Origin: Alphaproteobacteria bacterium
Lineage (GTDB): Bacteria > Pseudomonadota > Alphaproteobacteria > Rhodobacterales > Rhodobacteraceae
Direction of reading: 5' to 3'
DNA: 64,000 nt
Assembly (NCBI GenBank): GCA_030427405.1
Contig: JAUHXK010000006.1
Location: 124,001-188,000 of the forward strand
Below, piece after piece: positions 34,632-42,729 of the stretch. Position numbers and translations under genes: made by a program. Each line of letters opens with the position of its first letter. Position 1 is the first letter of the stretch. Below the pieces are notes generated by a model. That model worked only from the letters and a program-made list of their open reading frames with translations. It had not been told where the DNA came from and did no database searches.

Positions 34632-35780
34632 TTATTTTACCGATCCGGCCAGCAATCCGCGGACCAGATATTTCTGCATTGCAAAGAACACGGCCAGCGG
34701 CACCGCAATCGAAACGAAAGCGGCCGTAGCCAGGATTTCCCAGTTGCCGCCGCGCGTTCCCAGCAACTCGACGATGCGGTTCGTCATCACGGTTGTCTGG
34801 CCCGAAGCGTCGATCAGGAACACTTTGGCAACAAGCAGGTCGTTCCAGGTCCAGAGGAACTGAAAGATCGCAAAGGATGCCAGGGCCGGAAAGCTGAGCG
34901 GCAGGATCAGCTTGGTAAAGATCTGGAACTCGGTTGCGCCATCCACACGCGCGTTCTCGATCAGGTCGCGGGGCAGCCCTGCCATATAGTTACGCAACAG
35001 GTAGATGGCCAGCGGCATGCCAAAGCCGGTATGCGCCATCCAAACCCCGAGATAGCCCTTGCCGATCCCGATATTGAGGTGAAATTTGAGCAGCGGGATC
35101 AGGGCCAGTTGCAAGGGAACAACCAGCAGCCCGACCACCGCTGCAATCAGCAAGGCCCGGCCCGGGAAATCCATCCATGCCAGGGCATAGGCCGCGAACG
35201 CGGCGACAAGAATCGGAATGATCGTTGCCGGGACCGTTACCGTGAGCGTATTGAAAAAGGCCTTGCCCATGCTGTCGGTGCTGTCTTCGGCCAGCAGCAC
35301 CTTGTGATAATTCGCCAACGTGAATTCCGGCGGCAGTTCAGCCGTCACAAACACGCGGGCGCCGCGCTTGCCCGTGAACTCTTCGGGGTTTTCCATCCGG
35401 TAATTGCCCTGCGCATCAACCGTGATCGTCCCGCCCCGGCGCAGCTCGGCTGTCTGACCAGGCTCGAACGCGTCAATGGCGCGCGAGTTGATCCCCCATT
35501 TGGAAATGATCGTGCTGGAATCCGCGTCGAACAGAGTGCCTTCGATGACGTAGACCCCGTTTTCAAGCTGTTGCGTGTCCGGCGCGGCGCTGCGCAGTGT
35601 CAGGTTCTGTTCCGACGGGAACAGCGAGCGCCACCAGCCGCTGGTCGCGATCTGGTCAGCCGTACGGAACGACGAGATCAGCAAGCCAAGCGTCGGCACG
35701 ACCCACAACACGACCAGAAAGATGACCGACGCATGGACGACCCATCGGAGGGCCGGTTTGGTTCCTGCGATGTCACTCAT
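34632..35780 (-). CDS. aglG: Alpha-glucoside ABC transporter permease AglG
   Basis: An inner-membrane CUT1 permease of 382 aa. Between the first TM (ASVIFLVVLWVVPTLGLLIS) and the second it has a large periplasmic insert of about 130 residues, typical of AglG and longer than MalG. The coupling loop is ENARVDGATEFQIFTKLILP near residue 285. The ATG at 35780 follows GGAGATGGAG, and 47 upstream in-frame residues overlap aglF in another frame and are rejected. Gap to aglF is 4 nt. Confidence 0.9.
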   Translation of the reverse strand: MSDIAGTKPALRWVVHASVIFLVVLWVVPTLGLLISSFRTADQIATSGWWRSLFPSEQNLTLRSAAPDTQQLENGVYVIEGTLFDADSSTIISKWGINSRAIDAFEPGQTAELRRGGTITVDAQGNYRMENPEEFTGKRGARVFVTAELPPEFTLANYHKVLLAEDSTDSMGKAFFNTLTVTVPATIIPILVAAFAAYALAWMDFPGRALLIAAVVGLLVVPLQLALIPLLKFHLNIGIGKGYLGVWMAHTGFGMPLAIYLLRNYMAGLPRDLIENARVDGATEFQIFTKLILPLSFPALASFAIFQFLWTWNDLLVAKVFLIDASGQTTVMTNRIVELLGTRGGNWEILATAAFVSIAVPLAVFFAMQKYLVRGLLAGSVK

Positions 35781-35784
35781 GCTT

Positions 35785-36792
35785 CTACTCCATCTCCTTG
35801 CGCGCGTTGCGCACGTTCCAGACAAGGATCGGCGCCACCAGCAGCATGATGACCATGGCCGAGGCCGAACCAACGCCCCAGTCATTGGCACGGAACAGCT
35901 TGTCATACATGTAGTTGGCAAGAACCTGGGTTTCCCATTGCCCGTTGGTCATGGCAAAAACGATATCGAACACCTTGAGCACTGTGATGGTGATTGTCGT
36001 CCAGACGACCAGAATGGTGGTTTTGATCTGCGGCACCTTGATCCTGAAGAAAATCTGGAACGGGTTTGCCCCGTCCAGCACCGCGGCCTCGACTGTTTCT
36101 TCGGGGATACCGCGCAGGGCCGCCGAAAGGATCACCATGGCAAATCCCGTCTGGATCCAGACCAAAACGATCATCAGGAAGAAGTTGTTCCAGAAAGGAA
36201 TAGTCAGCCAGGTCTGCGGATCGGTGCCGCCAAAAAAGATGTACAGCGCGTTCAGCATTCCGATCTGGTCCTGCTCGGCGGGGCGTGTGTCATAGACCAG
36301 CTTCCAGATCACCGACGCGCCCACGAATGAGATCGCCATCGGCATGAAGATCAGGGATTTGGCCAGATTGCCCCAGCGAATGCGGTCCGTCAGTTGCGCG
36401 ACCAGCAGGCCAAAGGCGGTCGACATGGCGGGAACCACGATCAGCCACAGCATGTTGTTGCGCATTGCTTCCCAGAACTTCGGCTCGTTCGCCATCTGGA
36501 TATAATTGTCCAGACCGGCCCAGGTATATCCGCCACCCGGCACCCGATCTGTCAGCGACAGACGCAGCGTTTCAACAACCGGATACGCCAGGTACAGCCC
36601 CAGCGCGGCCAAAGCCGGAAACAGGAACAGCCAGGGCCGGATCATGTTCGCGCGGTTGATGTTGCGGCCCGCATTCGGCCCGCGGGGCGGGAACAGAACT
36701 TTGTCCAGTATCTGATTTGACAGGTAGAAATAGCCAACGCAGGCCGAAACGCCGATGGCGATGGTCAGCAGGCCCTGAATTGCCGGATGCAT
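35785..36792 (-). CDS. aglF: Alpha-glucoside ABC transporter permease AglF
   Basis: An inner-membrane CUT1 permease of 335 aa. It starts with an extra N-terminal hydrophobic segment (GLLTIAIGVSACVGYFYL), then the usual six, beginning WLFLFPALAALGLYLAYPVV. The coupling loop reads EAAVLDGANPFQIFFRIKVP near residue 237. The gap from aglE holds a UUCG-capped hairpin, while aglG follows at 4 nt. Confidence 0.9.
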   Translation of the reverse strand: MHPAIQGLLTIAIGVSACVGYFYLSNQILDKVLFPPRGPNAGRNINRANMIRPWLFLFPALAALGLYLAYPVVETLRLSLTDRVPGGGYTWAGLDNYIQMANEPKFWEAMRNNMLWLIVVPAMSTAFGLLVAQLTDRIRWGNLAKSLIFMPMAISFVGASVIWKLVYDTRPAEQDQIGMLNALYIFFGGTDPQTWLTIPFWNNFFLMIVLVWIQTGFAMVILSAALRGIPEETVEAAVLDGANPFQIFFRIKVPQIKTTILVVWTTITITVLKVFDIVFAMTNGQWETQVLANYMYDKLFRANDWGVGSASAMVIMLLVAPILVWNVRNARKEME

Positions 36793-36818
36793 GCCGCTCT
36801 CCCTTGCGACGGTGACGC

Positions 36819-36844
36819 GGGCAACCCGCCGAAGCGGATTGCCC
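36819..36844 (-). promoter_or_regulatory. UUCG-capped hairpin after aglE
   Basis: An 11-bp stem with one G-U wobble closed by a UUCG tetraloop (minus-strand arms GGGCAATCCGC and GCGGGTTGCCC) lies 12 nt after the aglE stop with no U tract. UUCG loops are very stable, which fits 3'-end protection of the binding-protein message. Confidence 0.65.
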
Positions 36845-36856
36845 TGCGATCAGTGA

Positions 36857-38125
36857 TCAGTTCAGCGCATCCCAGGATGCCTGAATCTCGTCCGCGACGT
36901 CCTGGGCCGATTTGCCGCCCGAATAGTCGACCATGCCGGTCCAGAACGTGCCCGCTCCAACGCCGCCCGGCATCAGGTCAGACCCGTCAAAGCGGAACGT
37001 CGTTGCGCCCAGAAGGATGTCGTTCATCTTCTTCAGGGTCGGGTCCGAGAAGACCGATGTATCAACGCCCTTGTGCGGGGTCAGGAAGCCGGTCAACGCC
37101 ATCCAGATTTCATGCGCCTCTGGGGTTTCCAGATATGCAATCAGGTCATGTGCACCAGGGCTGTCATTGGTGATCGCCCAGACCGTACCCGCACCCAGAA
37201 CCGGGCTTCCCAGATCCTTGCTTTCATAAGCCGGGAAGTAAAAGAAATCGGCATCTTCGCCGACAACCGTGCCTTCGGGAAAGAAGGACGGAATGAACGA
37301 TGCCTGGCGGTGCATGTAGCACTGCGGAGGCGAGCTGAACATGCCCTTGGGGCTGTCACGGAAATCGGTTGTCGCAACGGCACCGGCACCACCGGCCACG
37401 TAATCGTCATTGCGCGCAAAGGCACCGAATTCCTCGATCGCGGCCACGACCTTGGGGTCGTTGAACTTCAGATCATTGGCAACCCAGGCGTCATAATCCT
37501 GCGGCGACTGGGTGCGCAGCATCATATCCTCGACCCAGTCGGTCGCAGGCCAACCGGTTGCGCCACCCGAACCCAGCCCGATGCACCAGGGCGTTTCGCC
37601 ATCCGCGACGATCTGGTCGGTCAGCGCTTTCAGCTCTTCCATGGTGGTCGGAACTTCGTATCCCGCATCCTCGAAATTCTCGGGAACGTACCAGACCAGC
37701 GATTTCACATCGACCTTGTAGAAGAACCCGTACAGATGGTCCTGCCCATCGGGGCCCGCAAAAGTGCCCAGATCAACCCAGGACTGCCCGGCCGCGTAAT
37801 TGTCGCGCACCCAATCTGCCGTTCCGTCGGCCAGCGGTGTCAGGAACCCCCCCTTGGCCATGTCCGAAGCCAGACCCGGCTGCGGGAAGATCGCGATGTT
37901 GGGCGCGGACCCGGCCTCGGCATCAATGCGGATCTGCTGTTCGAAACTGTCGGACCCGACATAGGCATACTCATGGCCCGTCGCGGCGGCAAACCCATCC
38001 AGAACGGCCTCGACGTTTTCCTGGTCCGGGCCAAGCCACGGCCCAAATACGGTCACCTTGTCGGCCTGGGCCGAGCCCGCCATCAGGGCGAACACCGCCG
38101 CACCTGCATAAAGCGAGTGTTTCAT
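36857..38125 (-). CDS. aglE: Alpha-glucoside-binding periplasmic protein
   Basis: A 422-aa solute-binding protein with a Sec signal peptide (MKHSLYAGAAVFALMAGSAQA, cleavage after AQA). The mature part begins DKVTVFGPWLGPDQENVEAV. It has GSAPNIAIFPQPGL near residue 75, WVRDNYAAGQSWVDLGTF near 105, and GVGAGTFWTGMVDY near 390, as in AglE. The ATG at 38125 follows GGGAGGAAATTTC; an upstream in-frame start at 38140 adds five residues and is not needed. It is the first gene of the agl operon, under a strong promoter and a perfect LacI-type operator. Confidence 0.93.
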   Translation of the reverse strand: MKHSLYAGAAVFALMAGSAQADKVTVFGPWLGPDQENVEAVLDGFAAATGHEYAYVGSDSFEQQIRIDAEAGSAPNIAIFPQPGLASDMAKGGFLTPLADGTADWVRDNYAAGQSWVDLGTFAGPDGQDHLYGFFYKVDVKSLVWYVPENFEDAGYEVPTTMEELKALTDQIVADGETPWCIGLGSGGATGWPATDWVEDMMLRTQSPQDYDAWVANDLKFNDPKVVAAIEEFGAFARNDDYVAGGAGAVATTDFRDSPKGMFSSPPQCYMHRQASFIPSFFPEGTVVGEDADFFYFPAYESKDLGSPVLGAGTVWAITNDSPGAHDLIAYLETPEAHEIWMALTGFLTPHKGVDTSVFSDPTLKKMNDILLGATTFRFDGSDLMPGGVGAGTFWTGMVDYSGGKSAQDVADEIQASWDALN

Positions 38126-38167
38126 GAAATTTCCTCCCACTGTATCCGCGCAATCTGAGACTCAGTT

Positions 38168-38183
38168 TTCAAAGCGCTTTGAA
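38168..38183. promoter_or_regulatory. AglR operator upstream of aglE
   Basis: TTCAAAGCGCTTTGAA is a perfect 16-bp palindrome with the central CG typical of LacI-family sites. It starts about 8 nt downstream of the aglE -10 hexamer, so a bound repressor would block initiation. Confidence 0.8.
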
Positions 38184-38191
38184 TAAGTGAA

Positions 38192-38220
38192 TTTATCCGC
38201 TAACATCCACCTCCTGTCAA
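38192..38220 (-). promoter_or_regulatory. aglE promoter
   Basis: On the minus strand a perfect -35 TTGACA (38215-38220) and -10 GATAAA (38192-38197) are separated by exactly 17 bp, just upstream of the palindromic operator. Confidence 0.7.
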
Positions 38221-38335
38221 CATGCAGTTTTTGGGATTAACAGAAAATGCTTATTTTTATACGCAAATGGGGTGATTTCCTAAAACGGGTTGACGGATTT
38301 CAAATTTGCCCACAAAACAAACATTATGACTAAGT

Positions 38336-38351
38336 TTGAAGGCGCTTTGAA
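38336..38351. promoter_or_regulatory. AglR operator upstream of aglR
   Basis: TTGAAGGCGCTTTGAA matches the perfect operator at 38168-38183 in 14 of 16 positions and ends 6 nt before the aglR start, which suggests autoregulation. Confidence 0.7.
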
Positions 38352-38357
38352 AGCAGG

Positions 38358-39389
38358 ATGAACCTAAAGCAGCTCTCTGAAACCCTTGGCCTGTCGCAAA
38401 CCACGGTCAGCCGTGCCCTGAACGGCTATCCCGAGGTGAGCGAGGCCACCCGCGAGCGGGTGCAGGCCGCGGCACGCAAGCATGGGTACCGCCCAAACAG
38501 CCGCGCCAAAGGGTTGGCAACGGGGCGTTCCATGGTGATCGGCCACGTGATTCCCAGCTCATCCCAGCATGAGATGGTGAACCCGGTTTTTGGTGATTTC
38601 GTTGCTGGTGCCGCACGGACATACGCCGAAAACGGCTATGACATGATCTTCACCCGGTCCGATGATTCCTCGATCGCGGACGCGTATCGCAACCTGTTTC
38701 AGCGCGGCGCCGTTGACGGGGTGGTCCTGCAGGGCCCCAAGGTCGACGAGCCGCGAATCGAGGTCCTGAACCGGATGGGAGTGCCATTCATCGTGCATGG
38801 GCGCTCGACCAGGGCGCAGGTTCCCTATGACTGGGTTGATGTGAACAATACCCGGTCGTTCCTGCGCGCTACCCGTTTGCTGACGGAATTGGGTCACCGG
38901 CGCATCGCGCTGATCAACGGGCTGGAAGACATGGATTTTGCTCAGCGCCGCAGGGCCGGGTATATTGAGGCCTTGCAGCATGCGGGGCTGTCCCCGTCCA
39001 CCGATCTGATGCGCAGCGATGAAATGACCGAGGTTTACGGCCATCACGCCACGCGCGACATGCTGCAACTGGATGACCCGCCCACGGCAATACTGACGTC
39101 CTCCATGATCTCGGCCATCGGCGTGCGCCGTGCCATCGCCGAAGCCGGCCTGACGATGGGCCGGGATGTTTCGGTGATCGCCCATGACGACGACCTGTCT
39201 TACCTCAAGAACGGGCAGGATGTTCCTATTTTTACCGCGACACGTTCCTCTGTCCGCCAGGCCGGCGAGATCGCCGCCCAGATGCTGATCAACCGGATCA
39301 AGTCTCCGGACGCGCCCCCGCAAACTAGATTGCTTGAGGCGGAACTGGTAGTTGGCGGATCAACCGGCCCCGCGCCCAACAGGTTTTGA
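38358..39389 (+). CDS. aglR: LacI-family transcriptional regulator of the agl genes
   Basis: A repressor of 343 aa. The N-terminal helix-turn-helix is LKQLSETLGLSQTTVSRALNG with hinge GYRPNSRAKGLATGRS near residue 50, followed by a periplasmic-binding-protein-like effector domain (FVAGAARTYAENGYDMIF, GVVLQGPKV, HRRIALINGLEDMDFAQRR split over 165-190). It diverges from aglE, with one operator before each gene. Its stop is 2 nt before the ATG of the GH1-glucokinase gene, so those downstream genes are probably on the aglR transcript and respond to the same signal. Confidence 0.93.
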   Translation: MNLKQLSETLGLSQTTVSRALNGYPEVSEATRERVQAAARKHGYRPNSRAKGLATGRSMVIGHVIPSSSQHEMVNPVFGDFVAGAARTYAENGYDMIFTRSDDSSIADAYRNLFQRGAVDGVVLQGPKVDEPRIEVLNRMGVPFIVHGRSTRAQVPYDWVDVNNTRSFLRATRLLTELGHRRIALINGLEDMDFAQRRRAGYIEALQHAGLSPSTDLMRSDEMTEVYGHHATRDMLQLDDPPTAILTSSMISAIGVRRAIAEAGLTMGRDVSVIAHDDDLSYLKNGQDVPIFTATRSSVRQAGEIAAQMLINRIKSPDAPPQTRLLEAELVVGGSTGPAPNRF

Positions 39390-39391
39390 CC

Positions 39392-41719
39392 ATGAAATAT
39401 ACCCGCGCTGATTTTCCAAAGGATTTCCTCTTTGGAGTTGCAACCTCTGCCTACCAGATCGAAGGCCATGCCCAGGGGGGGGCCGGGCAAACCCACTGGG
39501 ACAGTTTTGCGGCCTCGCCCGGGAATGTCGTTCGAAACGAGAATGGTGACCTGGCCTGTGATCACCTTAACCGGTTCGAACAGGATTTCGACCTGGTGCG
39601 TTCTGCGGGTTTTGATTGCTACCGCTTCTCGACAAGTTGGGCCCGGGTCCTGCCCGAGGGCCGCGGACAGGTCAACCAAGAGGGGCTGGATTACTACGAC
39701 CGCCTTGCGGACGCGTTGCTGGACCGCGGCATCCGTCCCTGCGCGACCCTGTATCACTGGGAAATGCCGTCCCCGCTGGCCGATCTGGGCGGCTGGCGAA
39801 ACCGGGACGTCGCCGATTGGTTTGCTGACTTCACCGAAGTCATCATGGGCCGGATCGGCGACAGGATGTACAGCGTCGCACCGATCAACGAGCCGTGGTG
39901 CGTCAGCTGGCTGAGCCATTTCGAAGGCCACCACGCGCCGGGGATGCGTGATATCCGGGCGGCGGCACGGGCCATGCACCATGTCCTTTTGGCCCATGGC
40001 AGGGCCACGCAAGCGATGCGCGGACTGGGCATGACGAACCTTGGCGCGGTGTTCAATCTGGAATGGTCCGAACCCGCCGATGACACCCCCGAGGCGCAGC
40101 AGGCAGCCGAACGGTATGATGGCATCTATAACCGGTTCTTCCTGGGCGGCGTGTTCAAGAAAGCCTACCCAGAGACCGTCCTGCAAGGGTTGGAACAACA
40201 CTTGCCCCAGGGCTGGCAGGATGATTTCGACACGATTGGCACACCGGTCGACTGGTGCGGGCTGAACTATTACACGCGCAAGCTCATCGCCGCGTCCGAC
40301 ACCGCGTGGCCCAGCCTGAAAGAGGTACCCGGCCCGCTGCCCAAGACCCAGATGGGCTGGGAAATCGAACCCGACGCGCTGACCCGGTTCCTGACCCGCA
40401 CCGCGCAGGAATACACAGGCGATCTGCCGATCTTCGTCACCGAAAACGGCATGGCCAGCCCCGAGCGCCAGCAAGATGATGACCGGATCGACTATCTGAA
40501 TCAGCATTTCGACGCGGTTCAAAAGGCGATGGCGCAGGGCGTTCCCGTCAGCGGCTATATTATCTGGTCGCTGCTGGACAATTACGAATGGGCTTTTGGC
40601 TACGAAAAGCGTTTCGGGCTGGTCGATGTTGATTTCGACACGCTGGAACGACGGCCCAAAGCGTCGTTCAACGCGCTGAAATCCGCCCTGGCGCAGGGCG
40701 AAGCCGTGACACTGCCGCTGGCCCAACCTGCGGGCGCCATGCATGACCATTGGAACCTGGTGGCTGATATAGGCGGAACCAATACACGGCTGGGCGTTGT
40801 CACCAACGGCGAACTGACCGAGCTGCGCAAACACCCCACGGGTCAGCTGCACAATCTGCTGGACGCCTTCCACAGCCTGCGCGACGAGATCGGCACCGAT
40901 CCCCGCGCGGTCGTTGTTGCGGGTGCAGGCCCGGTCCGGCAGGGCGCGATCAGGCTGACCAATGCACAGCTTGATCTGTCCGAGACCGACATTGCCAAGG
41001 CCACCGGTGCAAGCCAAACCTTTGTGATCAACGACTTTACCGCCGCAGCCTGGTCCGTCGCCGAGATTACCGGAGCTGAGGTTGACGTCCTGCAAGGGGC
41101 CGCCGAACCCGGCGTCGGAACCCGCCTGGTGGTCGGGCCGGGAACCGGGCTTGGCGTTGGGGCGCTTTTGTATTCAGAGGGGCATTATCACACCGTTTCC
41201 GGCGAGGGCGGGCATCTGGGTCTGTCCCCCCGCAACCACGACGAGGTTGACATATTCGACGCCGCAAAACGGATCGCCCCCGAAGGGTTCTTTGGCGACA
41301 GCCTGACGCTTGAGGCCGAAATGTTCCTCAGTGGAACCGGCCTGCCTGTACTGTATCAGGCGGTTGGCTTGGCTGCCGGTCAATCTGATATTCAGCGGCG
41401 CTCGGCACGCGACATCCTTCAGGACGCCCGTTCCGGCGCAGATGAAACGGCCATTCGAACCGCACGGATCTTTGCAACACATCTGGGTGCCGTCATGGGG
41501 GATCTGGCGGTGACGATCATGCCGGCCGGCGGGGTTTTCCTTGTGGGCGGCGTTGCCAAGAAAAATCCCTGGTTGTTCGATGACGGCTTTCTGGACGCCT
41601 TCAACAATGGGGGCCGGTTTTCCGATTTGCGCCGATCAATGGACCTGTACGTCTCGAAACAGGCAGAATTTGGCATTGTTGGCGCTAACAATTTCTGCAA
41701 AAATGCGCTCGAACGGTAG
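39392..41719 (+). CDS. Fusion protein: GH1 beta-glucosidase plus glucokinase
   Basis: One 775-aa frame joins two enzymes that are normally separate. Residues 1 to about 435 are a GH1 beta-glucosidase: FPKDFLFGVATSAYQIEG, acid/base Glu167 in APINEPWC, nucleophile Glu351 in VTENGMA, and WSLLDNYEWAFGYEKRFGL. After a short linker (ALAQGEAVTLPLAQPAGA), residues 450-775 are a glucokinase of the Glk family: VADIGGTNTRLGVV phosphate loop, FVINDFTAAAWS with the catalytic Asp, VGPGTGLGVGALL, and GEGGHLGLSPRN. It would hydrolyse beta-glucosides and phosphorylate the glucose. An internal ATG at 40739 marks the ancestral glk start but has no good ribosome site. Start ATG 39392 follows AGG at 8 nt. Confidence 0.9.
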   Translation: MKYTRADFPKDFLFGVATSAYQIEGHAQGGAGQTHWDSFAASPGNVVRNENGDLACDHLNRFEQDFDLVRSAGFDCYRFSTSWARVLPEGRGQVNQEGLDYYDRLADALLDRGIRPCATLYHWEMPSPLADLGGWRNRDVADWFADFTEVIMGRIGDRMYSVAPINEPWCVSWLSHFEGHHAPGMRDIRAAARAMHHVLLAHGRATQAMRGLGMTNLGAVFNLEWSEPADDTPEAQQAAERYDGIYNRFFLGGVFKKAYPETVLQGLEQHLPQGWQDDFDTIGTPVDWCGLNYYTRKLIAASDTAWPSLKEVPGPLPKTQMGWEIEPDALTRFLTRTAQEYTGDLPIFVTENGMASPERQQDDDRIDYLNQHFDAVQKAMAQGVPVSGYIIWSLLDNYEWAFGYEKRFGLVDVDFDTLERRPKASFNALKSALAQGEAVTLPLAQPAGAMHDHWNLVADIGGTNTRLGVVTNGELTELRKHPTGQLHNLLDAFHSLRDEIGTDPRAVVVAGAGPVRQGAIRLTNAQLDLSETDIAKATGASQTFVINDFTAAAWSVAEITGAEVDVLQGAAEPGVGTRLVVGPGTGLGVGALLYSEGHYHTVSGEGGHLGLSPRNHDEVDIFDAAKRIAPEGFFGDSLTLEAEMFLSGTGLPVLYQAVGLAAGQSDIQRRSARDILQDARSGADETAIRTARIFATHLGAVMGDLAVTIMPAGGVFLVGGVAKKNPWLFDDGFLDAFNNGGRFSDLRRSMDLYVSKQAEFGIVGANNFCKNALER

Positions 41720-41761
41720 AATATCCACCTGACGCGCATTTTTCGGATAAAGGAAACCCCG

Positions 41762-42688
41762 ATGATCCTCTGCTGCGGAGAGGCCCTGATTGACATGATT
41801 GCCACGCCCACGGTCACGGGGACCGAGGGGTTCGTACCGCATCCGGGCGGTGCATTGTTCAACACGGCAATTGCCTTGGGAAGGCTGGGCGCCCCGGTCG
41901 GCCTTCTGGCCGGCATTTCCAGCGACATGTTCGGCCAGCAATTGGACAGCGCCTTGCAGGCCAGCCACGTCGACACCAGCAACGTCATCCGCTCTGACCG
42001 TCCGACCACGCTTGCGTTTGTCCACCTGCGCGACGGGCATGCCAGCTATAGTTTCGTTGACGAAAACTCGGCCGGGCGGATGCTGCAACCCGACGACATG
42101 CCCGACCAGTTGCCCGCGGTCTCTGCCCTGTATTTCGGCGGTATCAGCCTGGCTTGTGAACCCTGCGCCGACGCTTATGCCGCTCTTTTGGACCGGCATG
42201 GGCAGGATCGCGCGGTCATGCTGGACCCCAATATCCGGCCCGGCTTTATCAAGGACCAGGCCCGGTATCGCACCCGCCTGAACGGCATGATCGCACTTGC
42301 CGATATCGTCAAGGTTTCGGATGAAGATCTGGACTGGATCATTCCGGGCCCCGAGCCGCTGGAAGACAAGGTTCCCGCGCTGCTTCAGGCCGGGCCGTCC
42401 GTCGTGATCATCACCAAGGGCAGCAAGGGCGCTACGGGGTACATGGCCAGCGGCGATCAAGTTTCGATCGCGGTCCAGCCGGTCACCGTAGTCGATACGG
42501 TCGGTGCCGGAGACACGTTCAACGCCGGTGTGCTGGCCGCGCTTGAACGCGCCGGGCATCTGACCAAGCCCGCGCTGCGCGCCCTGCCCGCCGACGGTTT
42601 GAGAGCCGCGCTTGAGATGGGCGCGCGCGTCGCCGCAGTTACCGTATCACGCGCCGGAGCCAACCCGCCCTGGGCGCACGAACTGTAA
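41762..42688 (+). CDS. PfkB-family carbohydrate kinase, probable fructokinase
   Basis: A ribokinase-like sugar kinase of 308 aa. The N-terminus (ILCCGEALIDMIATP) and GGALFNTAIALGRLGAPVG near residue 30 form the sugar site, DPNIRPGFI lies near 158, and VGAGDTFNAGVLAAL near 244 holds the catalytic Asp and anion hole. The sequence is closest in feel to bacterial fructokinases. It would use fructose freed from sucrose-type alpha-glucosides by AglA. AAAGGAAA precedes the ATG. It lies 42 nt after the GH1-glucokinase gene and probably ends that transcript. Confidence 0.87.
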   Translation: MILCCGEALIDMIATPTVTGTEGFVPHPGGALFNTAIALGRLGAPVGLLAGISSDMFGQQLDSALQASHVDTSNVIRSDRPTTLAFVHLRDGHASYSFVDENSAGRMLQPDDMPDQLPAVSALYFGGISLACEPCADAYAALLDRHGQDRAVMLDPNIRPGFIKDQARYRTRLNGMIALADIVKVSDEDLDWIIPGPEPLEDKVPALLQAGPSVVIITKGSKGATGYMASGDQVSIAVQPVTVVDTVGAGDTFNAGVLAALERAGHLTKPALRALPADGLRAALEMGARVAAVTVSRAGANPPWAHEL

Positions 42689-42706
42689 CAGAGCGGCCTG
42701 CCCAGG

Positions 42707-42729
42707 CGACCTGCCCCTAGGGCAGATCG
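42707..42729. terminator. Bidirectional hairpin between fructokinase and vWA genes
   Basis: CTGCCC / GGGCAG with a CTA loop (42711-42725), extended by GA/TC pairs on both sides, lies in the convergent gap and overlaps the vWA stop codon. Confidence 0.45.

Noticed and set aside
33258..35849. An open frame of more than 860 codons on the plus strand opposite aglA and aglG
   Set aside because: It is a shadow frame from high GC third-position bias. Its translation has no recognisable motif and it lies antisense to clear enzyme and permease genes.
38290..38327. A promoter for aglR made of TTGACG and CATTAT
   Set aside because: The spacing of 26 bp is far too long. An alternative TTCAAA-N17-CATTAT is weak, so I did not list it as a feature.
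39200..41095. A long minus-strand frame opposite the GH1-glucokinase gene
   Set aside because: The plus strand carries two conserved enzyme domains with active sites; the antisense frame has no domain and is His/Gly/Arg rich, as shadow frames are.
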